A stretch of 64,000 nucleotides of DNA from Paraglaciecola psychrophila 170 (GTDB lineage Bacteria > Pseudomonadota > Gammaproteobacteria > Enterobacterales > Alteromonadaceae), in assembly GCF_000347635.1 (NCBI RefSeq), contig NC_020514.1, positions 2,666,001 to 2,730,000 of the forward strand, read 5' to 3'. Below the pieces are notes generated by a model that saw only the letters and a program-made list of their open reading frames with translations, was not told where the DNA came from and did no database searches. Both the position numbers and the translations under genes were made by a program. Numbering within the stretch: the stretch's first letter is position 1; the number at the start of each line of letters is the position of its first letter. Below, one piece after another: positions 1 through 10,300 of this stretch.

Positions 1-313
1 AAACAGTGCTTTCTTCTAAAATTTTCTTAGCCCAAAATGCTTTGACTGAGAAGTTCGTTTTTTTAGCAAGTGATTTGGCTGCTTTTGTCTTAGTCGCCTT
101 CTTGGGTTTATCAACCGCTACTGTGGCTTTATTGGCCGGAGTTAAAGCGCCTAATTCTGCGATCATTGCATCTAAATCTGCCAGACGTATATTTTTGCCA
201 CCATCAATACTATACCAGCCACCTTTGGCTTCGATAGCGGGAGCTTTACCATTTTCTGCTTTATAAGCTTCAGTAAAAGCTGCGATTACTTGATCTTTAT
301 CCAATTTACTCAT
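1..313 (-). CDS. Conserved hypothetical protein, basic Ala/Lys-rich (3' end outside window)
   Basis: A minus-strand frame opens at ATG 313 and runs off the left edge without a stop (104 codons visible). The N-terminal ~50 residues read as a compact fold starting MSKLDKDQVIAAF and including a GGWYSIDGGKNIRL stretch. A lysine/alanine-rich linker follows (KPKKATKTKAAKS), then a second short domain (FSVKAFWAKKILEE). The general layout of a small domain plus a basic AKK tail resembles short gammaproteobacterial hypothetical proteins of unknown role. The plus-strand frame in the same place is its shadow. I cannot assign a function; nucleic-acid binding by the basic tail is only a guess. Confidence 0.7.
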   Translation of the reverse strand, partial: MSKLDKDQVIAAFTEAYKAENGKAPAIEAKGGWYSIDGGKNIRLADLDAMIAELGALTPANKATVAVDKPKKATKTKAAKSLAKKTNFSVKAFWAKKILEESTV

Positions 314-432
314 AATCAGGTCTTTGCCTTGTCTATGTTTATTTTCAGAATATGTAAAGGTTTTATACCTTTTTTTAATTATAATGTCTAATTTTGCATC
401 ATTTACACACGTTATTAATCAGTAGGGGTTCA

Positions 433-1194
433 ATGTCAGTATCAAATAGTCAATTATTAGAATTACTTAATTCATTATTAAAGCCAGAGCAGGTAAAGGA
501 TTATTGCCCTAATGGTTTACAAGTAGAGGGTAAGACACCGATTTTTAAGTTAGTCACAGGTGTGACTGCCTCGCAAGCATTAATCAACCATGCGGTATCA
601 ATTAATGCAGATGCGATTTTAGTACATCATGGATACTTCTGGAGTGGAGAGTCGCCGTGCATAACAGGTATGAAAAGGAAACGAATCCAAACATTGTTGC
701 ACCACAATATCAACCTTTTTGCCTATCATCTGCCTTTAGATATTCACCCAACGCTAGGCAATAACGCACAGTTAGCTAAATTATTAGGTATTGTGGATAT
801 CACACCATTACAACGAAATAATCCTCAATCTGTGGTGATGCAAGGTAAGTTTGCCGGCGGTATTTCTCCAACCGAGTTGACTCACTTACTAAGTAATATG
901 TTAACTAAAACACCATTACACGAATCAGCTAATAAAACTAAAATTGAAACAGTTGCTTGGTGCACAGGAGGTGGGCAAAGTTACATAGAATTAGCTGCTG
1001 AAAAAGGCATCGATGCTTACATCACAGGTGAAGTATCAGAACAAACTATCCACACAGCTAGAGAAATGAACATTCATTTTTACGCCGCTGGTCATCATGC
1101 TACCGAACGTTATGGCGTAAAAGCGCTAGGCGAATATATTCAACAAGAGCTAGGAATTGAGACCGTATTTGTTGACATAGATAACCCAGCTTGA
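433..1194 (+). CDS. NIF3-like / YbgI family dinuclear metal protein
   Basis: A 253-residue protein of the NIF3 (DUF34, 'GTP cyclohydrolase 1 type 2 homolog') family, close to the 247 aa of E. coli YbgI. The metal-binding pairs expected for the family are present: HHGYFWSG near residue 65, the HLPLDIHP segment near 105, and HHATERYG near the C-terminus. I chose ATG 433 over an in-frame ATG 39 bases upstream because a purine-rich AGTAGGGG precedes it and the protein then starts like family members. The family has been linked to metal trafficking and coenzyme repair, but its biochemical role is unsettled. It is followed after 14 bases by cmoM, so the two are likely co-transcribed. Confidence 0.88.
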   Translation: MSVSNSQLLELLNSLLKPEQVKDYCPNGLQVEGKTPIFKLVTGVTASQALINHAVSINADAILVHHGYFWSGESPCITGMKRKRIQTLLHHNINLFAYHLPLDIHPTLGNNAQLAKLLGIVDITPLQRNNPQSVVMQGKFAGGISPTELTHLLSNMLTKTPLHESANKTKIETVAWCTGGGQSYIELAAEKGIDAYITGEVSEQTIHTAREMNIHFYAAGHHATERYGVKALGEYIQQELGIETVFVDIDNPA

Positions 1195-1208
1195 GGCACA
1201 TTCAATAA

Positions 1209-1973
1209 ATGGAAAATAATAATCAAGATCAAAGTTTTGATAAGTTTGCAGATAAATTTGAGAAAAACATTTATGGTTCAACAAAAGGGCGGTTACGGCA
1301 TGAGTTGTTAGTTCATCATCTGCATGATTGTATATCTCTACAGACTTTGCCATTAGATGTATTGGATGCAGGTGGAGGCACAGGGGTAATGTCTGAAATG
1401 ATGATTAATTTAGGTCATAAAGTCACATTATCTGATATCTCTTCTGACGTACTGTCTTTAGCAAAGAAAAAGTTAGGTGAAAATATTAATCTGGATATTC
1501 AACATAGAGACATCTTATCGTTAAGTAATAATAGACAATATGATTTGGTCGTCTGCCATGCCGTTTTAGAGTGGTTACAACATCCTTCAGAGGTAATACG
1601 TAAATTAGTGGATTTAGTTAAACCCGGAGGTCATCTGTCACTTAGCTTTTTTAATCATGATGCTCAGTTGTTTGGAAACATGTTGTACGGTAATTTTGAT
1701 TATGTTGAACAAGGTATGACCAGTAAAAATATAGTACGTTTAAGTCCTAAAAACCCGCAAAAACCTAAAGTTATTATATCTCAACTTGAAAGCTTACCTG
1801 TTAAAGTCATAAAACAAGCCGGTATACGTTGTTTTCATGATTATTTGAAACAGCCAGAAAAGCAAATCAGTGAATATGAACAGTTAAAACACTTAGAAAT
1901 TCAATATGGCTCGAGTGAGCCATATTTATGGCTGGGTAAATATTTTTTAATTATTGCCCAGAAAGATTCATAA
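1209..1973 (+). CDS. cmoM: tRNA 5-carboxymethoxyuridine methyltransferase CmoM
   Basis: A 254-residue SAM-dependent class I methyltransferase. The SAM-binding motif I is VLDAGGGTG (near residue 52), with the acidic motif II LSDISSD and motif IV DLVVCHAVLEW downstream. The N-terminal FDKFADKFEKNIYGSTKG segment is characteristic of CmoM (formerly SmtA), which methylates the carboxyl of 5-carboxymethoxyuridine at tRNA position 34. It acts in the cytoplasm in wobble-base maturation. It follows the NIF3-like gene in the same direction and converges on the glutathione peroxidase gene. Confidence 0.9.
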   Translation: MENNNQDQSFDKFADKFEKNIYGSTKGRLRHELLVHHLHDCISLQTLPLDVLDAGGGTGVMSEMMINLGHKVTLSDISSDVLSLAKKKLGENINLDIQHRDILSLSNNRQYDLVVCHAVLEWLQHPSEVIRKLVDLVKPGGHLSLSFFNHDAQLFGNMLYGNFDYVEQGMTSKNIVRLSPKNPQKPKVIISQLESLPVKVIKQAGIRCFHDYLKQPEKQISEYEQLKHLEIQYGSSEPYLWLGKYFLIIAQKDS

Positions 1974-1984
1974 TGTTGGGTAGG

Positions 1985-2473
1985 CTATTCAGCTAATAAC
2001 TTTTCAATGTCTTTAATCATCTCATCTGGCTTGGTAGTAGACGCATAACGTTTAGTAACTTTACCTTGTTTATTCACTAAAAATTTGGTGAAATTCCATT
2101 TGACGCTTTTACTACCCATTACTCCTGCTGCCCCTTCCTTCAAATATTTGTATACTGGGGCTGCGTTTGCCCCATTAACTTCAATCTTCTTAAATAAAGG
2201 AAAATTGACATTAAAGTTCAGACTACAAAACTCTTGGATCTCATTATCTTCTCCAGGTTCCTGATGACCGAATTGGTCACATGGAAACCCAAGTACTTCT
2301 AAGCCTTGTGGTTCAAATTGTTTATAAAGCTTTTGCAATCCATCATATTGCGGGGTGAAACCGCACTTACTTGCTGTGTTAACGATTAACAGTACTTTGC
2401 CCTGATAGTCTTTAAAATTTATATTTTCGCCATTATTTAATATGGCATCAAATTGATATATGGTGTCCGACAT
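1985..2473 (-). CDS. Glutathione peroxidase family thiol peroxidase
   Basis: A 162-residue thioredoxin-fold peroxidase of the GPx/BtuE family. The catalytic tetrad is visible: Cys in NTASKCGFTPQY, Gln in FPCDQFGHQEPG, and Trp/Asn in KWNFTKFLV. It is the cysteine rather than selenocysteine form, with a second Cys in the FPCDQF segment. It reduces hydroperoxides using thioredoxin or glutathione; the donor cannot be told from sequence. ATG 2473 is preferred over ATG 2479 because AAGAGA lies 6 bases upstream. It converges on cmoM with only a short gap. Confidence 0.88.
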   Translation of the reverse strand: MSDTIYQFDAILNNGENINFKDYQGKVLLIVNTASKCGFTPQYDGLQKLYKQFEPQGLEVLGFPCDQFGHQEPGEDNEIQEFCSLNFNVNFPLFKKIEVNGANAAPVYKYLKEGAAGVMGSKSVKWNFTKFLVNKQGKVTKRYASTTKPDEMIKDIEKLLAE

Positions 2474-2569
2474 AAACATTCTCTTTGTGACTTTGTGTTG
2501 TCTATATTGTCATTATTAAGTCCTGTTTCAAATGTTTAAGTCAATAATTATGAATTAAGGCAGCCTTAG

Positions 2570-3454
2570 ATGAAGGAAAGTAAATTGGTACAAAAAATAG
2601 CGTTTGTTGGCTTAGGTGTTATGGGATATCCCATGGCTGGACATTGCAAAAAATCAGGCTTTGAAGTCACCGTGTATAATCGCACCACCGAAAAATCCCA
2701 AACTTGGGTGGATGAATTTTCAGGACAGATGGCACTTACCCCCAAACTTGCAGCCGAGCAAGCCAATGTAATTTTGTTGTGTGTTGGCAATGATGATGAT
2801 CTACGTAGCGTTATGTTAGGAGATCATGGGGTATTAGCAGGAATAAATGCTGGAGATATCATCGTTGATCACACTACCGCTTCAGCAGAAGTTGCTCGAG
2901 AGATGGCGACACTATGTGCCGAGCTCGGAGTTGGGTTTTTAGATGCGCCAGTATCAGGTGGTCAAGCAGGTGCTGAAAATGGACAGTTAACTGTGATGGT
3001 AGGCGGGCAAAAAGACCATTACACTGCGGTTGAACCCGTCATAGATTGTTATGCTAAATTCAGTCAACTACTTGGAGAGGTTGGTAGCGGTCAACTGGCT
3101 AAAATGATGAACCAAATTTGTATTGCGGGTGTCGTTCAAGGCATAGCCGAGGCATTAAGTTTTGGTAAAAATGCGGGGTTGGATTGCCATGCCGTTATTG
3201 ATGTTATATCAAAAGGCGCAGCGCAGTCGTGGCAAATGGAGAATCGATTTGAGAGCATGTTAGCGGGTAAGTTTGACTTTGGGTTTGCCGTTGACTGGAT
3301 GCGTAAAGACTTAGGTATTGCCTTAAATGAAGCGAAGAGAAACGGCTCTTCTTTACCATTAACGGCACTGGTCGATCAGTTTTATGCCGATGTGCAGAAA
3401 AAAGGGGGAGGCCGATGGGACACCTCTAGCCTGTTAACTAGGCTGCAAGATTAA
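2570..3454 (+). CDS. NAD(P)-dependent beta-hydroxyacid dehydrogenase (3-hydroxyisobutyrate dehydrogenase family)
   Basis: A 294-residue protein with an N-terminal Rossmann signature GLGVMGYPM (near residue 15), the substrate-binding signature DAPVSGGQAGAENGQ (near 125), and the catalytic lysine in GQLAKMMNQI (near 175). This is the full domain set of the 3-hydroxyisobutyrate / tartronate semialdehyde / succinic semialdehyde reductase superfamily. The substrate is not decided by sequence and no valine-catabolism genes adjoin it. It is transcribed away from the peroxidase gene and converges on the FapA-like gene with 17 bases between stops. Confidence 0.88.
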   Translation: MKESKLVQKIAFVGLGVMGYPMAGHCKKSGFEVTVYNRTTEKSQTWVDEFSGQMALTPKLAAEQANVILLCVGNDDDLRSVMLGDHGVLAGINAGDIIVDHTTASAEVAREMATLCAELGVGFLDAPVSGGQAGAENGQLTVMVGGQKDHYTAVEPVIDCYAKFSQLLGEVGSGQLAKMMNQICIAGVVQGIAEALSFGKNAGLDCHAVIDVISKGAAQSWQMENRFESMLAGKFDFGFAVDWMRKDLGIALNEAKRNGSSLPLTALVDQFYADVQKKGGGRWDTSSLLTRLQD

Positions 3455-3471
3455 TAAACATTAATAAATGA

Positions 3472-5127
3472 TTATATCAGTGGCTCTACATGCCACTGAT
3501 GTCCATGGAAACAAATTTTGGCCTTGTCATATTCTCTTTCTGCTCGCCACGTGCGATTATTCAATTTAACCACTACACTAGGATAAACGCGTTTATTGGC
3601 GATCAATTGAATATTATTTTGATATTGCTCTTTGGCCTGATTCATTTCATTAGATTTGGTTTCAAGCCACTCTAGTAATTGTGTTTCGTTTTTAAACATT
3701 TGGTTTGCTTCGTCAACTCTTAGCTGCATATCTTTAGGGATGAACTTAGAATTAATTATATTGATACGCTCTAAATGCCTATTATTATTTTGTTTCATTT
3801 TATTTAGAAGTTCGTCGAGTGTGTCTTTGCGTTCCAATAAAGTATTAAAGCCTTCGCTATAATCAATACTCAAGCTACTACCAGACACGGCACCTAAAGT
3901 ACCGGCCGTAATTGTATCTTGACATTTGACCGTACAGGCGAAAATATTCCCATTCGGTTTGTCTATGGCACCGACAGTCACTTTTCCACGACAGTTAATG
4001 CGACTGTAGGCTAGTTGTCTGCCAACTGTCACATTACCATTACAATTAATATCTAAGCCTTGCCCATGCTGAACATGCACGCTACCTTTTGAGGTCAAGC
4101 TGGTACTATATTCAGTGGCGCTATCATTCACTTTCCCCATTGCGCCTTCGGTAATAATGATATCCCCGCCAGCATGAATAGTGGCAGACTCAACAAAGCC
4201 ATTGACTGTGACATCTCCAGTAGCATGGATTTCCATACTTTCAGTTACATCACCATTAACGAGTACTGAACCGTCATAATTCACATTACCGCTACCAACG
4301 TTGACACCTTTACAGGTGAAAATATTATCGACCCACATCTTTTGATCTTTAAATTTGGGCATGCCAGAGAAATCTGCAAGCAACAAATTTTCATCACCAT
4401 CACTGATAACAGTGCCTTCACCAGGTATAAATTTTACCCATTCACCTGACTTGGCATCGATAATATCCCCACCAACTGTAAATCCTCGTCTGCCCTCAGT
4501 TGGTGGCATCCTACGAAGAAGCTCAGTGCCTTTTTGAACGCATATAATCGAACCTAAGTTGCGCATGTCAACACGGGCAGAACCCACTGTTTGAGGCTTT
4601 AAAATCCTATCTAGGGCATTTTGGACTAAAGGTTTCAACCTAGAAGGTTTGCCTACCCTAGGCGCTAAACCTTTGGCAATAAGCTCTTCAAATACTTCGC
4701 CTGGAAAAGCTTGTGCAGTCTGATGAACTAAACTGATTAAACGTTTTTTACTGATCCCGCGTTTTATACTGAATGCATTTAATTCTTTTAGTAATGACTT
4801 AACCGATGGGAGTTTACCCGCGTAGCCCGCAGTTATTGTTAAGTAAGCAGATAATTGATCATCAACGATTCTAGTTTTAATTTGGGTGTCTCTACGCTCA
4901 CCAATTCGATGTTCTATCACATCAGAGATATTATCTTTGGTTACAGACTTACAATTATTGACTGCTTCAATGATATTTTCATCAAATATAAAGAAATGCT
5001 TAAAAACACTTTTTTGAACAAGCTCAAAAATAATGTTTGCTTCAACCTTATCTTTAAGAAGACTTGGAGAAATAATTAAGTCTAAATATTGGTCTTTGTC
5101 GTCAACCTGTAATGTTATACCGAGCAT
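3472..5127 (-). CDS. FapA family protein (DUF342 / flagellar assembly protein A domain)
   Basis: A 551-residue cytoplasmic protein. The N-terminal ~200 residues are mixed alpha/beta, followed by the FapA signature around PTEGRRGFTVGGDI and a beta-solenoid (about residues 240-420) of short repeated turns of the NGDVTESMEIHATGDVTVNG type. A C-terminal coiled coil spans about 430-510. The family is known from polar flagellum assembly and polymer-forming sheets; members without flagellar neighbours are common and of unknown role. No flagellar genes flank this one, so the specific function is open. Confidence 0.85.
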   Translation of the reverse strand: MLGITLQVDDKDQYLDLIISPSLLKDKVEANIIFELVQKSVFKHFFIFDENIIEAVNNCKSVTKDNISDVIEHRIGERRDTQIKTRIVDDQLSAYLTITAGYAGKLPSVKSLLKELNAFSIKRGISKKRLISLVHQTAQAFPGEVFEELIAKGLAPRVGKPSRLKPLVQNALDRILKPQTVGSARVDMRNLGSIICVQKGTELLRRMPPTEGRRGFTVGGDIIDAKSGEWVKFIPGEGTVISDGDENLLLADFSGMPKFKDQKMWVDNIFTCKGVNVGSGNVNYDGSVLVNGDVTESMEIHATGDVTVNGFVESATIHAGGDIIITEGAMGKVNDSATEYSTSLTSKGSVHVQHGQGLDINCNGNVTVGRQLAYSRINCRGKVTVGAIDKPNGNIFACTVKCQDTITAGTLGAVSGSSLSIDYSEGFNTLLERKDTLDELLNKMKQNNNRHLERINIINSKFIPKDMQLRVDEANQMFKNETQLLEWLETKSNEMNQAKEQYQNNIQLIANKRVYPSVVVKLNNRTWRAEREYDKAKICFHGHQWHVEPLI

Positions 5128-5293
5128 TCAATTGCCTTTGATTACGCCAAAAAAAACTAAGTGGATTTAAGCCAGCCTAAAGTATCTATTACGTATCGGC
5201 TTATCATTGAGTTACATTAATTGAGAACCATCGCATAAATCTCGTAAAAAAGCAGCGGCAGTATCCAATTGTTAAGAACAGTTTGATGTATTG

Positions 5294-6724
5294 TTATAAC
5301 CTTTGTGCATAATTGTAAAGAGCTTTTAATATAGTTAATTTGTCCGGATTGCGTGCATGTTCGATGCTAAGTTGTTCGAGTTGCAATAAAAACTCTGGCA
5401 TTTTAATACTTGCAGGCGACTCATCGTCGAAAAATTTAAAGTGTCGATATCGTTGCCATTTTTCAATCTCTGGCTCAGATAGCGACTGAGGTATATTTCG
5501 GGCTCGGTATCTAAATAATAATGTATTTAGACGATCATCTTCAAATGGTAAAGAAATTTCGGTTAATCCATGAACATCTGAATTAACAATTTGGTTCATA
5601 AACTCTTTGTCGATGGATGAAAAAAATCCGCCTGAATACAGAGCGTGTTCAGGATCAAGTGAAGTACGTCTTTCTGTTGGAACGTATACCTCTTGCAATT
5701 TTTCGATAATGTGCTTGTTGGCTTTAATTTTTTGCAAGTTTTGTAAACAACCTTGCCTATCGATCCCTAAACGCTCGGCATTTTCAGTGCTAAGTGTTTT
5801 CGCTGGGGCCAACACCGGGCATTTATTAATATGCAACAGCTTAATTGGCAAGCGTTGCTCATTTTCTTCTAACATTGCTTTTGGTGTATATAACCTGTTT
5901 CTTATTTCATCTGCTGAAAGTGTAAAAAGTGGACTAGGGTCTAGGGCTAAATTTAAAGTGATCACTGCATTTTTATTAGATGGATGCATACCTACAGGCA
6001 CTATCCAAGAACAGCAGCCATGAACTGAAGGGATTTTTGAAGATATGTGTACTAGTGGTGTTAACTTTTCATAATCTATTTGTTCTAGTACTTTTATTTT
6101 ATCTCGTAAAGTAAACACATAATCAAATAATTTGGGTTGGCGTTCTTTAATCAATTTAGCCACGGCAATTGTGGCGTACACATCAGACATCGCATCGTGT
6201 GCACCTTGATGATCAATACCGTTGGCCTTAGTTAAATCCTGTAACTTAAAACTTGGTAAGCCAGCCTCATTTACTGGCCAATTTATGCCTTCTGGTCTAA
6301 GCGCATAACAAGCTCTCGCTAAGTCAATTATGTCCCAACGGCTATTTCCATGTTGCCATTCTCTTGCATAAGGGTCATAAAAGTTTCTATATAATGTGTA
6401 GCGAGTAATTTCGTCATCAAAACGTATGTTGTTGAAACCGGCGACGCAGGTATTGGGCTTTGAAAACTGTTCATGGACCTTGGCGATAAAATCCCTTTCA
6501 GAGAGTCCTTCTTTTAAAGAACGCTGTGGGGTAATACCTGTGACTAAACAAGCTTGTGGAACGGGCAGGCAATCATTAGCGATTTGGCTAAAAATCATCA
6601 AAGGTTCACTTATTACGTTCAAGTCTAAATCTGTGCGTATACCAGCAAACTGACAAGGAAAGTCCTTTTGAGGGTTGGCACCCCATGTTTCATAATCGTG
6701 CCAATAAATGCTTGCTGAATTCAC
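5294..6724 (-). CDS. sbcB: Exodeoxyribonuclease I
   Basis: A 476-residue protein matching the usual length of ExoI. DEDDh exonuclease motifs are visible: the first acidic pair in YWHDYETWG (near residue 10), GFNNIRFDDEI (near 100) and HDAMSDVYAT (near 180). The exonuclease C-terminal SH3-like and helical extension follows. It degrades single-stranded DNA 3' to 5' in recombination and mismatch repair. The start is GTG 6724, preceded by AAAGGGAA. The gene is alone in its orientation here. Confidence 0.93.
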   Translation of the reverse strand: MNSASIYWHDYETWGANPQKDFPCQFAGIRTDLDLNVISEPLMIFSQIANDCLPVPQACLVTGITPQRSLKEGLSERDFIAKVHEQFSKPNTCVAGFNNIRFDDEITRYTLYRNFYDPYAREWQHGNSRWDIIDLARACYALRPEGINWPVNEAGLPSFKLQDLTKANGIDHQGAHDAMSDVYATIAVAKLIKERQPKLFDYVFTLRDKIKVLEQIDYEKLTPLVHISSKIPSVHGCCSWIVPVGMHPSNKNAVITLNLALDPSPLFTLSADEIRNRLYTPKAMLEENEQRLPIKLLHINKCPVLAPAKTLSTENAERLGIDRQGCLQNLQKIKANKHIIEKLQEVYVPTERRTSLDPEHALYSGGFFSSIDKEFMNQIVNSDVHGLTEISLPFEDDRLNTLLFRYRARNIPQSLSEPEIEKWQRYRHFKFFDDESPASIKMPEFLLQLEQLSIEHARNPDKLTILKALYNYAQRL

Positions 6725-6933
6725 GAGTTTCCCTTTTGTAAGTTGCTCTGTAATGGAGAATTTAGATTAGTTTTCCTTTACAGAGAGTCAAAACTGATAA
6801 ATTACTGTATTTATTTTATCAGTTATATCAAGATTAGTATCATAACGAAATTAATTAGGAATAATTGCTACTTAAGTCTATCTTTATATGAGTCGATATA
6901 AAATTATAATTATCTGAAAACCAAGGAGTTACA

Positions 6934-7356
6934 GTGGAATCTCTAAAAGTGAGCGACCATATGAATCAGCGTCCAGTCACCTTTACCAGTAACATGACTG
7001 TAGCAGAGGCGGTAGAACGTTTATTACAAACTAAACAAACGGGTGGTCCAGTAATTGATACCCATAAAAAAGTCATAGGTTTCCTATCTGAACAAGATTG
7101 CCTAGTACATATGATTGAGTCTAGTTATTACAGAGAGCAGGTAGCACATGTTAAAGACATCATGAAAATCGATGTGATATCTATTAAGCCCTATACTTCA
7201 GTCATTGATTTAGCACAAAAAATGATGACCGAAAAACCAAAGGTGTATCCAGTAGTTGATGATGATGGTTATTTACTTGGCACAATCAATCGTTCAGCGC
7301 TGTTGCACGCAATAGACTTGCAACTTCATGACGGTTACAGGTTACGCGCAAGTTAA
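6934..7356 (+). CDS. CBS-domain-pair protein
   Basis: A 140-residue protein made almost entirely of two CBS domains (about residues 1-60 and 70-130), with the typical MNQRPVTFTSNMTVAEAV and IMKIDVISIKPYTSVIDLA opening strands. CBS pairs bind adenine nucleotides and act as regulatory modules. No catalytic domain is attached, so its partner is unknown. The start is GTG 6934 with a strong AAGGAG at 6923-6928. It is 12 bases upstream of hrpA and likely shares its transcript. Confidence 0.88.
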   Translation: MESLKVSDHMNQRPVTFTSNMTVAEAVERLLQTKQTGGPVIDTHKKVIGFLSEQDCLVHMIESSYYREQVAHVKDIMKIDVISIKPYTSVIDLAQKMMTEKPKVYPVVDDDGYLLGTINRSALLHAIDLQLHDGYRLRAS

Positions 7357-7368
7357 GTTAAGTTATGT

Positions 7369-10300
7369 TTGTTACGTAATACTTCTGGTATTTGCTCGGT
7401 TCATCTTCTAGGATCACAGCTTGTTTTCATTGATGTAATTGAGCAGTCGTTTTTGTCTTCAGCACAACCCAATCCAGAAATTAGCGTTAAACAACTTTCC
7501 AGTGATATCGCATCTTGTATGTCTAAGGACAAATTTAGGCTTATTTCCCGTTTACGTAAATTCCATAGTCTAGCCGCAGATAAAAAACCAGAGCATTTAG
7601 CCAAACTACATCGAGATGTAGAAAAATCAGCTCAAGTCTATGCTTCCAGACTGGCGCAACGTCCAGAGATTGATTTTCCTCCTTTGCCTGTCTCAGAAAG
7701 GAAAGATGAAATAGCAGAGGCTATTGCCAATAATCAGGTGGTGATCATTGCAGGCGAAACAGGTTCTGGTAAAACCACCCAAATTCCGAAAATATGTTTA
7801 GAGCTAGGCAGAGGGATTGGCGGTTTGATTGGTCATACTCAGCCGCGACGTCTTGCGGCTAGAACTGTTGCTAACCGTATTGCTGAAGAGTTGAAGACAC
7901 CACTTGGGCAACAAGTGGGTTTTAAAATCAGATTTTCAGACCATGTATCCGATAGTACTTATATCAAATTGATGACAGACGGTATTTTGTTAGCTGAAAT
8001 CCAACAAGATAAATTTTTAAGTCAATACGATACAATTATCATAGATGAAGCGCACGAACGTAGTTTAAATATTGACTTTATTCTCGGATATCTAAAACAG
8101 CTGTTACCAAGACGTCCAGAACTTAAGCTTATCATTACTTCTGCAACTATCGACCCACTGCGTTTTTCTAAACATTTTGATGATGCACCGGTGATTGAAG
8201 TCAGTGGTAGAACTTACCCTGTAGAAATGCGCTACCGGGAGATTGAGAGCAGTGATTACGACCAAATACAAGCAATTACCGAAGCCGTTAATGAGCTTTT
8301 AACTGAGGCCGGTGGTGATATTTTAGTGTTTTTAAGTGGAGAGCGTGAAATTCGTGATACCGCCGATGCACTAAACAAACAGCAATATCGAAATACAGAA
8401 GTCTTGCCGCTGTATTCAAGGTTAAGTAACAGTGAACAAAACAAAGTGTTTGCTGCGCATTCTTCGAGGCGAATTGTACTTGCCACTAACGTTGCCGAAA
8501 CCTCGCTGACCGTGCCAGGCATAAAGTATGTCATAGACCCTGGTACCGCTCGTATTTCACGTTATAGCGTGCGCAGTAAAGTGCAACGTTTGCCTATTGA
8601 AGCTATTTCACAAGCGTCAGCAAATCAAAGGGCAGGGCGCTGTGGTCGTGTATCCAATGGAATATGTATTCGTTTATATTCAGAAGATGATTATTTATCC
8701 AGAGATGTGTTTACGGACCCAGAGATCTTACGTACTAACTTGGCTTCTGTTATTTTGCAAATGATGTCGCTCGGCCTAGGAAAAGTGGACGATTTTCCAT
8801 TCGTTGAGCCACCTGATTCTAGAAGCATTAATGATGGTTTTAAATTGCTCGAAGAGTTAGGGGCTATTGATAACAAACTGGGGCGCCAAGGATTAACTCC
8901 CCAAGGTAGACAACTAGCCAGACTTCCTATTGACCCCAGATATGCACGCATGGTGATTGAAGCCGCTAAACAAAATTGTCTGAATGAAGTGCTGATTATT
9001 GCTGCGGGTTTGAGTATTCAAGATCCTAAAGAAAGGCCTCAAGATAAGAAACAACAAGCTGACTTAATGCATGAGGATTTTACTAATAAAGAGTCTGATT
9101 TTCTTGGTTATTTCCAGCTTTGGCAGGGGTTCAAAGAACAACAGCAAGCTTTATCATCGAGCCAATTACGTAACTGGTGTAAGAAACATTTCATCAATTT
9201 TATGCGTATGCGTGAATGGCAAGATATTGTCAGCCAACTAAAAAAATCCGTAGCAGAATTGGGTTTTGGTATTACCTCTCAACAGGCAGAGTACCAAGCT
9301 ATTCACCAAGCGATTGCCTCAGGTTTGTTATCTCATCTAGGCAATAAAGATATAGACCGTGAATATTTAGGCGCTCGCAATAGCCGCTTTAAGATTTTTC
9401 CAGGTTCTGGTTTAGCTAAATCTCAACCCAAATGGACCATGGTGGCCGAGCTAGTTGAAACGGCTCACTTATTTGGTCGGGTGGCTGCTAAAATCGAACC
9501 AGAGTGGATTGAGCCACTGGCGCAACACTTAACTAAAACAGAATATTCCGAGCCTCATTGGTCAAAAAAACAAGGTGTGGTGCAAGCTTTTGAGAAAGTC
9601 AGTTTGTATGGTTTGATACTCATTAACCAAAGACGAAAAAACTATAGCCAGATTGACCCAGAAGTTTGCAGAGAAATATTTATCCGCGAAGCTTTGGTCA
9701 ACATGCAGACCAAGTTAAACTTTTCCTTTTTATCTCTTAATCAAAAAATGATAGAAAACATTGAAGGCCTAGAAGAAAAAAGCCGTAGACGGGATTTATT
9801 AGTAGATGAAAGTACTTTAGTCGATTTCTATGGTGAAAAAATACCCAAACATATTTGCTCCGAGGTTAATTTTAAAAAATGGTGGAACAAACAAACTACT
9901 GAATTCCCCGATCTCCTTAACTTTGACCCTAAGGCCTTGCTTAGGAAAGATACGCAACATATTAATGCATTGTCATTTCCGGAAACCTTTAGGCAACACA
10001 ACCTTACGCTGGGATTAGATTATCATTTTGACCCAATGGATGAAGACGATGGTGTAAGTTTGATGGTGCCATTAGCATTACTTAACCAAGTGACACCTGT
10101 GGGACTCGATTGGCTTATACCTGGACTCCGTCATGAACTTATTGTGGCTTTGATTAAAGCGCTACCAAAATCTTTAAGGCGAAACTTTGTGCCTGCCCCC
10201 AATTATGCTGATGCTTGTTTGGCTGATATGCCACAAACTGATGAGCAAGGTGTCCCCATCGCGTTCTTGACAGCTTTGTCTTTAAAATTAAAGCGTATGA

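Noticed and set aside
6..266. Plus-strand 86-residue ORF at the left edge
   Set aside because: It is antisense to a better minus-strand frame with protein-like composition that continues past the edge.
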